DNA from: Axinella damicornis
Lineage: Eukaryota > Porifera > Demospongiae > Axinellida > Axinellidae
Direction: 5' to 3'
NCBI GenBank assembly: GCA_963931865.1
Contig: OZ007511.1
Span: forward strand, 4,544,626-4,608,625
Length of the DNA stretch: 64,000 nucleotides
The notes beneath the pieces were generated by a model, which saw only the letters and a list, made by a program, of their open reading frames with translations, did no database searches and was not told where the DNA came from. Both the position numbers and the translations under genes were made by a program. Shown piece by piece: positions 56,545-64,000 of the stretch (position 1 is the first letter of the stretch; each line of letters starts with the position of its first letter).

Positions 56545-59500
56545 GCCAGATATAGAGCCAGGTAGAGCCAGGTAGAGCAGAGGTAGAGCCAGGTAGAGCA
56601 GAGGTAGAGCCAGGTAGAGCAGAGGTAGAGCCAGGAAGAGCAGAGGTAGAGCCAGGTAGAGCAGAGGTAGAGCCAGGTAGAGCAGGGGTAGAGCAGAGGT
56701 AGAGCCAGGTAGAGCAGAGGTAGAGCCAGGAAGAGCAGAGGTAGAGCCAGGTAGAGCAGAGGTAGAGCCAGGTAAAGCAGAGGTAGAGCCAGGTAAAGCC
56801 AGGTAGAGCAGAGGTAGAGCCAGGTAGAACCAGGTAGAGCAAGGTAGAGCAGAGGTAGTGCCAGGTAGAGCAGAGGTAGAGCCAGGTAGAGCAGATGTAG
56901 AGCCACACAGAGCTAGGTAGAGCAGAGGTAGAGCCAGGTAGAGCCAGGTATAGAGAAAGGTAGAGCCAGGTAGAGCAGAGGTAGAGCCAGGTAGAGCAGG
57001 GGTAGAGCAGAGGTAGAGCCAGGTAGAGCAGAGGTAGAGCAAGGTAGAGCAGAGGTAGAGCCAGGAAGAGCAGAGGTAGAGCCAGGTAGAGCAGGGGTAG
57101 AGCAGAGGTAGAGCCAGGTAGAGCAGAGGTAGAGCCAGGAAGAGCAGAGGTAGAGCCAGGTAGAGCAGGGGTAGAGCCAGGTAGAGCAGAGGTAGAGCCA
57201 GGAAGAGCAGAGATAGAACCAGGTAGAGCAGAGGTGGAGCCAGGTAAAGCCACGTAGAGCAGAGGTAGGATCAGGTAGAACCAGGTAGAGCAAGGTAGAG
57301 CAGAGGTAGTGCCAGGTAGAGCCAGGTAGAGCAGAGGTAGAGCCAGGTAGAGCAGATGAAGAGCCACACAGAGCTAGGTAGAGCAGAGGTAGAGCCAGGT
57401 AGAGCCAGGTAGAGCAGAGGTAGAGCCAGGTAGAGCAGGGGTAGAGCAGAGGTAGAGCCAGGTAGAGCAGAGGTAGAGCCAGGTGGAGCAGAGGTAGAGC
57501 CAGGAAGAGCAGAGGTAGAGCCAGGTAGAGCAGAGGTAGAGCCAGGTAGAGAAGAGGTAGAGCCAGGTAAAGCCAGGTAGAACAGAGGTAGAGCCAGGTA
57601 GAACCAGGTAGAGCAGAGGTAGTGCCAGGTAGAGCAGAGGTAGAGCTAGGTAGAGCAGATGTAGAGCCACACAGAGCTAGGGAGAGCAGACGTAGAGCCA
57701 GGTAGAGCCAGGTAGAGCCAGGTATAGAGCCAGGTAGAGCCAGGTAGAGCAGAGGTAGAGCCAGGTAGAGCAGAGGTAGAGCCAGGAAGAGCAGAGGTAG
57801 AGCCAGGTAGAGCAGTGGTAGAGCCAGGTAAAGCCAGGTAGAGCAGAGGTAGAGCCAGGTAGAACCAGGTAGAGCAAGGTAGAGCAGAGGTAGTGCCAGG
57901 TAGAGCAGAGGTAGAGCCAGGTAGAGCAGATGTAGAGCCACACAGAGCTAGGTAGAGCAGAGGTAGAGCCAGGTAGAGCCAGGTAGAGCCAGGTATAGAG
58001 CCAGGTAGAGCCAGGTAGAGCAGAGGTAGAGCCAGGTAGAGCAGGGGTAGAGCAGAGGTAGAGCCAGGTAGAGCAGAGGTAGAGCCAGGTAGAGCAGAGG
58101 TAGAGCCAGGAAGAGCAGAGGTAGAGCCAGGTAGAGCAGGGGTAGAGCAGAGGTAGAGCCAGGTAGAGCAGAGGTAGAGACAGGTAGAGCAGAGGTAGAG
58201 ACAGGAAGAGCAGAGGTAGAGCCAGGTAGAGCAGAGGTAGAGCCAGGTAAAGCCAGGTAGAGTAGAGGTAGAGCCAGGTAGAACCAGGTAGAGCAAGGTA
58301 GAGCAGAGGTAGTGCCAGGTAGAGCAGAGGTTGAGCCAGGTAGAGCAGATGTAGAGCCACACAGAGCTAGGTAGAGCAGAGGTAGAGCCAGGTAGAGCCA
58401 GGTAGAGCCAGGTATAGAGCCAGGTAGAGCCAGGTAGAGCAGAGGTAGAGCCAGGTAGAGCAGGGGTAGAGCAGAGGTAGAGCCAGGTAGAGCAGAGGTA
58501 GAGCCAGGTAGAGCAGAGGTAGAGCCAGGAAGAGCAGAGGTAGAGCCAGGTAGAGCAGAGGTAGAGCCAGGTAAAGCCAGGTAGAGCAGAGGTAGAGCCA
58601 GGTAGAACCAGGTAGAGCAAGGTAAAGCAGAGGTAGTGCCAGGTAGAACAGAGGTAGAGCCAGGTAGAGCAGAGGTAGAGCCAGGTAAAGCCAGGTAGAG
58701 CAGAGGTAGAGCCAGGTAGAACCAGGTAGAGCAAGGTAGAGCAGAGGTAGTGCCAGGTAGAACAGAGGTAGAGCCAGGTAGAGCAGATGTAGAGCCACAC
58801 AGAGCTAGGTAGAGCAGAGGTAGAGCCAGGTAGAGCCAGGTAGAGCCAGGTATAGAGCCAGGTAGAGCCAGGTAGAGCAGAGGTAGAGCCAGGTAGAGCA
58901 GGGGTAGAGCAGAGGTAGAGCCAGGTAGAGCAGAGGTAGAGCCAGGTAGAACCAGGTAGAGCAAGGTAGAGCAGAGGTAGTGCCAGGTAGAGCAGAGGTA
59001 GAGCCAGGTAGAGCCACACAGAGCTAGGTAGAGCAGAGGGAGAGCCAGGTAGAGCCAGGTAGAGCCAGGTTTAGAGCCAGGTAGAGCCAGGTAGAGCAGA
59101 GGTAGAGCCAGGTAGAGCAGGGGTAGAGCAGAGGTAGAGCCAGGTAGAGCAGAGGTAGAGCCAGGTAGAGCAGAGGTAGAGCCAGGAAGAGCAGAGGTAG
59201 AGCCAGATAGAGCAGATGTAGAGCCACACAGAGCTAGGTAGAGCAGAGGTAGAGCCAGGTAGAGCCAGGTAGAGCCAGGTATAGAGCCAGGTAGAGCCAG
59301 GTAGAGCAGAGGTAGAGCCAGGTAGAGCAGGGGTAGAGCAGAGGTAGAGCCAGGTAGAGCAGAGGTAGAGCCAGGTAGAACCAGGTAGAGCAAGGTAGAG
59401 CAGAGGTAGTGCCAGGTAGAGCAGATGTAGAGCCACACAGAGCTAGGTAGAGCAGAGGTAGAGCCAGGTAGAGCCAGGTATAGAGCAAGGTAGAGCTAGG

Positions 59501-62500
59501 TAGAGCAGAGGTAGAGCCAGGTAGAGCAGGGGTAGAGCAGAGGTAGAGCCAGGTAGAGCAGAGGTAGAGCAAGGTAGAGCAGAGGTAGAGCCAGGAAGAG
59601 CAGAGGTAGAGCCAGGTAGAGCAGGGGTAGAGCAGAGGTAGAGCCAGGTAGAGCAGAGGTAGAGCCAGGAAGAGCAGAGGTAGAGCCAGGTAGAGCAGGG
59701 GTAGAGCCAGGTAGAGCAGAGGTAGAGCCAGGAAGAGCAGAGATAGAACCAGGTAGAGCAGAGGTGGAGCCAGGTAAAGCCACGTAGAGCAGAGGTAGGA
59801 TCAGGTAGAACCAGGTAGAGCAAGGTAGAGCAGAGGTAGTGCCAGGTAGAGCCAGGTAGAGCAGAGGTAGAGCCAGGTAGAGCAGATGAAGAGCCACACA
59901 GAGCTAGGTAGAGCAGAGGTAGAGCCAGGTAGAGCCAGGTAGAGCAGAGGTAGAGCCAGGTAGAGCAGGGGTAGAGCAGAGGTAGAGCCAGGTAGAGCAG
60001 AGGTAGAGCCAGGTGGAGCAGAGGTAGAGCCAGGAAGAGCAGAGGTAGAGCCAGGTAGAGCAGAGGTAGAGCCAGGTAGAGCAGAGGTAGAGCCAGGTAA
60101 AGCCAGGTAGAACAGAGGTAGAGCCAGGTAGAACCAGGTAGAGCAGAGGTAGTGCCAGGTAGAGCAGAGGTAGAGCTAGGTAGAGCAGATGTAGAGCCAC
60201 ACAGAGCTAGGGAGAGCAGAGGTAGAGCCAGGTAGAGCCAGGTAGAGCCAGGTATAGAGCCAGGTAGAGCCAGGTAGAGCAGAGGTAGAGCCAGGTAGAG
60301 CAGAGGTAGAGCCAGGAAGAGCAGAGGTAGAGCCAGGTAGAGCAGTGGTAGAGCCAGGTAAAGCCAGGTAGAGCAGAGGTAGAGCCAGGTAGAACCAGGT
60401 AGAGCAAGGTAGAGCAGAGGTAGTGCCAGGTAGAGCAGAGGTAGAGCCAGGTAGAGCAGATGTAGAGCCACACAGAGCTAGGTAGAGCAGAGGTAGAGCC
60501 AGGTAGAGCCAGGTAGAGCCAGGTATAGAGCCAGGTAGAGCCAGGTAGAGCAGAGGTAGAGCCAGGTAGAGCAGGGGTAGAGCAGAGGTAGAGCCAGGTA
60601 GAGCAGAGGTAGAGCCAGGTAGAGCAGAGGTAGAGCCAGGAAGAGCAGAGGTAGAGCCAGGTAGAGCAGGGGTAGAGCAGAGGTAGAGCCAGGTAGAGCA
60701 GAGGTAGAGACAGGTAGAGCAGAGGTAGAGCCAGGAAGAGCAGAGGTAGAGCCAGGTAGAGCAGAGGTAGAGCCAGGTAAAGCCAGGTAGAGTAGAGGTA
60801 GAGCCAGGTAGAACCAGGTAGAGCAAGGTAGAGCAGAGGTAGTGCCAGGTAGAGCAAAGGTTGAGCCAGGTAGAGCAGATGTAGAGCCACACAGAGCTAG
60901 GTAGAGCAGAGGTAGAGCCAGGTAGAGCCAGGTAGAGCCAGGTATAGAGCCAGGTAGAGCCAGGTAGAGCAGAGGTAGAGCCAGGTAGAGCAGGGGTAGA
61001 GCAGAGGTAGAGCCAGGTAGAGCAGAGGTAGAGCCAGGTAGAGCAGAGGTAGAGCCAGGAAGAGCAGAGGTAGAGCCAGGTAGAGCAGAGGTAGAGCCAG
61101 GTAAAGCCAGGTAGAGCAGAGGTAGAGCCAGGTAGAACCAGGTAGAGCAAGGTAAAGCAGAGGTAGTGCCAGGTAGAACAGAGGTAGAGCCAGGTAGAGC
61201 AGAGGTAGAGCCAGGTAAAGCCAGGTAGAGCAGAGGTAGAGCCAGGTAGAACCAGGTAGAGCAAGGTAGAGCAGAGGTAGTGCCAGGTAGAACAGAGGTA
61301 GAGCCAGGTAGAGCAGATGTAGAACCAGGTAAAGCCAGGTAGAGCAGAGGTAGAGCCAGGTAGAACCAGGTAGAGCAAGGTAGAGCAGAGGTAGTGCCAG
61401 GTAGAACAGAGGTAGAGCCAGGTAGAGCAGATGTAGAGCCACACAGAGCTAGGTAGAGCAGAGGTAGAGCCAGGTAGAGCCAGGTAGAGCCAGGTATAGA
61501 GCCAGGTAGAGCCAGGTAGAGCAGAGGTAGAGCCAGGTAGAGCAGGGGTAGAGCAGAGGTAGAGCCAGGTAGAGCAGAGGTAGAGCCAGGTAGAACCAGG
61601 TAGAGCAAGGTAGAGCAGAGGTAGTGCCAGGTAGAGCAGAGGTAGAGCCAGGTAGAGCCACACAGAGCTAGGTAGAGCAGAGGGAGAGCCAGGTAGAGCC
61701 AGGTAGAGCCAGGTTTAGAGCCAGGTAGAGCCAGGTAGAGCAGAGGTAGAGCCAGGTAGAGCAGGGGTAGAGCAGAGGTAGAGCCAGGTAGAGCAGAGGT
61801 AGAGCCAGGTAGAGCAGAGGTAGAGCCAGGAAGAGCAGAGGTAGAGCCAGATAGAGCAGATGTAGAGCCACACAGAGCTAGGTAGAGCAGAGGTAGAGCC
61901 AGGTAGAGCCAGGTAGAGCCAGGTATAGAGCCAGGTAGAGCCAGGTAAAGCAGAGGTAGAGCCAGGTAGAGCAGGGGTAGAGCAGAGGTAGAGCCAGGTA
62001 GAGCAGAGGTAGAGCCAGGTAGAACCAGGTAGAGCAAGGTAGAGCAGAGGTAGTGCCAGGTAGAGCAGAGGTAGAGCCAGGTAGAGCCACACAGAGCTAG
62101 GTAGAGCAGAGGGAGAGCCAGGTAGAGCCAGGTAGAGCCAGGTTTAGAGCCAGGTAGAGCAGAGGTAGAGCCAGGTAGAGCAGGGGTAGAGCAGAGGTAG
62201 AGCCAGGTAGAGCAGAGGTAGAGCCAGGTAGAGCAGAGGTAGAGCCAGGAAGAGCAGAGGTAGAGCCAGGTAGAGCAGAGGTAGATCCAGGTAAAGCCAG
62301 GTAGAGCAGAGGTAGAGCCAGGTAGAACCAGGTAGAGCAAGGTAGAGCAGAGGTAGTGCCAGGTAGAGCAGAGGTAGAGCCAGGTAGAGCAGATGTAGAG
62401 CCACACAGAGCTAGGTAGAGCAGAGGTAGAGCCAGGTAGAGCCAGGTAGAGCCAGGTAGAGCCAGGTATAGAGCCAGGTAGAGCCAGGTAGAGCAGAGGT

Positions 62501-62719
62501 AGAGCCAGGTAGAGCAGAGGTAGAGCAGAGGTAGAGCCAGGTAGAACAGAGGTAGAGCCAGGTAGAGCAGAGGTAGAGCCAGGTAGAGCAGAGGTAGAGC
62601 CAGGTAGAGCAGAGGTAGAGCCAGGTAGAGCAGAGGTATAGCCAGCTAGAGCCAAGTAAAACTTCTCCAGGTAGAGCCAAGTAGAGCTTCTCCAGGTAGA
62701 GCCAGGCAGAGCTTCTCCA
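56545..62719. repeat. 21-bp minisatellite, right block (6.2 kb)
   Basis: The same array as at 42775-52344, resuming after the LINE tail. It contains a recent segmental duplication: about 56890-59415 recurs at about 59420-62060 at an offset of 2530 bp (rising to 2644 bp after an extra ~114-bp unit near 61313-61426). Rare variants such as CCACGTAGAGC and AGGTAGGATCAGG are shared at the same offset. The array decays at its end into AGCTTCTCCAGGTAGAGCC units (62655-62719). Long minus-strand open frames, one of about 750 codons, are repeat artefacts. Confidence 0.96.
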
Positions 62720-63307
62720 TAGTCCATTAGATCATTTCACTTTGCATGGGCAGATCAAAGTACCGGTAGCCACTGTAAACTCCTACAGCAATTGGGGCCA
62801 TGTGTATCCTTTGATGTTTGATAATCGCCCTGGGAAGCCCAACTGTTCATGGTTGCTTCAATCACTTTTCAAAATTCATAGCATTTAACACAAACTAGTG
62901 GAGAAGATATGCCTAAGTAGTCTTAGTACAGATAATTCAACAGCTAGCTACTTGTTGTTCGCGTGATTCCGCAAGCGCTCAGGGTCTATGTGATCGACAG
63001 ACGGTTGGCACAGAGCATTCGGTTACTATCGCTTCACCAACCACGAAGACCAGAATCTAACGGACTTGGGCTTCTTACAGCTCACTTCACCATTCAGTCG
63101 CCTGTTTTCAGTCCCTCCACATTCATGGGAGTATTAGGCATCCCTCTTCAATTTCCTTCTACGTGTAAACAGCTTTGACTAACATTGAAGTAACAGACGG
63201 CCCTTCTTGATAATTATTTCCAACGTGGGAGTTGTTCTATTTTACAAAATCACTTGTCACGCCGCATCACGGATTATAGACCCAAAGTGACTACGAGAAT
63301 CGTGCGA

Positions 63308-63540
63308 ACAACTAGTTACTTTGCTTCTCAACCATAACAACAACTAGCAGCTCTGCACTGCAGTATTGAATTGAAGTCAGACTAAACCATGCTGCAGTAT
63401 GATGCAGCGGTTACCAAGGAGATTCCATAGCAAACAACTAGCTACTTGCTACTCAACAGTAGCAGCTCTGCACTGCAGTTCTGAACTGAAGCCAGACTAA
63501 ACCATGGATACAGCGGTTACCAAGGAGACCCCATAGCAAC
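63308..63540 (+). repeat. Tandem duplication of ~105-125 bp
   Basis: Two copies (about 63308-63433 and 63434-63540) share ACAACTAG, AGCAGCTCTGCACTGCAGT, CAGACTAAACCATG and CAGCGGTTACCAAGGAGA. The first carries a ~20-bp longer middle. Confidence 0.8.
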
Positions 63541-63830
63541 CGTGCTGCAGTGTGACACAAGCTGTAGTAAACAACGTGAGATAAGCCAGTTAGATCACGC
63601 TTAGTCGGGATGTAGCTATGCAATTTACAGTCACGAGCACAAGGTCACGAAACACCTGAGTTTTGCGCCCGAGGGCAAGTGACTGTAAAATGAATGATTT
63701 GCACATTCCGTTTTTGCACAAATCTATTGTCGATTGTCTGTTGTTTATACTGTTGAGTTTGATTCACACTTGGATGACTTGTGTCCCTTACATAAATTTG
63801 GTTTCAAAAACATACTTCTCCTCTCCCATT

Positions 63831-63858
63831 CCCCCCCCCCCCCCCCCCCCCCCCCCCC
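63831..63858 (+). repeat. Poly-C tract (28 C)
   Basis: Uninterrupted C run after CTCCCATT. Confidence 0.95.
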
Positions 63859-64000
63859 GCAACCACACACATACTTACAGCTGTATCCGATGAGCAGCTC
63901 ACTTGTGCCGTTTCAGTGAACATTGGCAAGCATTGTTAGCTTACTAATAGCCTGCACAGGAAGGAGACAAAGATTCATTGACACACGTCAGCAATACGTA

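Larger units (their letters stand above)
62720..64000 (+). other. Non-repetitive right flank, no gene recognised
   Basis: It contains a tandem duplication (63308-63540) and a short inverted repeat with GCAATTTACAGTCAC and GTGACTGTAAAATG arms (about 63620-63692). It also has a 28-base C run (63831-63858). No open frame has recognisable similarity. Confidence 0.6.

Noticed and set aside
42732..62727. Long minus-strand open frames (up to ~750 codons) rich in LYLALPL and STSALPG
   Set aside because: They are translations of a stop-free 21-bp minisatellite in all three minus frames, overlap each other, and have no domain or flanking gene structure.
1..64000. tRNA and rRNA genes
   Set aside because: I found no stretch with tRNA A/B boxes and a cloverleaf, and no recognisable rRNA core. 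Weak copies cannot be excluded by eye.

Overview
The window looks like nuclear DNA of an invertebrate metazoan, most probably a sponge (an inference from gene content, not proven by any marker). Support for a eukaryote comes from many short exons joined by GT-AG introns, an extracellular Calx-beta/EGF protein built entirely from phase-1 exons, a CR1/L2-like non-LTR retrotransposon, and dense non-autonomous DNA elements. All three host genes are on the + strand.

Layout. 1-7716 is a satellite array of dimeric (~480-550 bp) and monomeric (~290 bp) units. 8443-18394 holds the last six exons of gene 1 (908 codons visible; its 5' part is missing or lies upstream). 20019-33169 is gene 2, an 11-exon paralogue of gene 1 in tandem. 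Its spliced frame closes exactly at 1,315 residues if a 51-bp insertion in exon 1 is discounted. It reads as an N-terminal CARD/death-fold-like helical domain, a class 3 lipase-like alpha/beta hydrolase, a middle region and a C-terminal dynamin-like P-loop GTPase. Gene 1 matches the part of gene 2 after the lipase exon, with identical intron positions and phases. 33699-41136 is gene 3, a predicted secreted 629-residue protein with a signal peptide, three Calx-beta-like domains, two calcium-binding EGF domains and a duplicated basic tail.

42775-62719 is a minisatellite of about 15.7 kb with a 21-bp basic unit. It is split by a 4.2-kb CR1/L2-like LINE (52345-56544) whose ORF1 (PHD finger) is open and whose ORF2 (endonuclease and reverse transcriptase) has one frameshift. 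The array has no stop codons in any minus-strand frame for long stretches, which produces spurious long ORFs. 62720-64000 has no recognisable gene.

Introns and intergenic DNA are full of inverted-repeat elements. Several have clear target-site duplications, including a family beginning TAGCCTCG with 9-bp duplications and a 767-bp element with an 8-bp duplication nested in another element. There is also a 1.13-kb fold-back element flanked by TA. The most striking mobile feature is a perfect 44-bp palindrome with an 8-bp duplication inside exon 1 of gene 2. It adds an in-frame stop and also a new in-frame ATG. The best candidate for an undescribed system is the tandem pair of CARD-like/lipase/GTPase genes. 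Its domain combination suggests a signalling or defence role, but that role is inference only.
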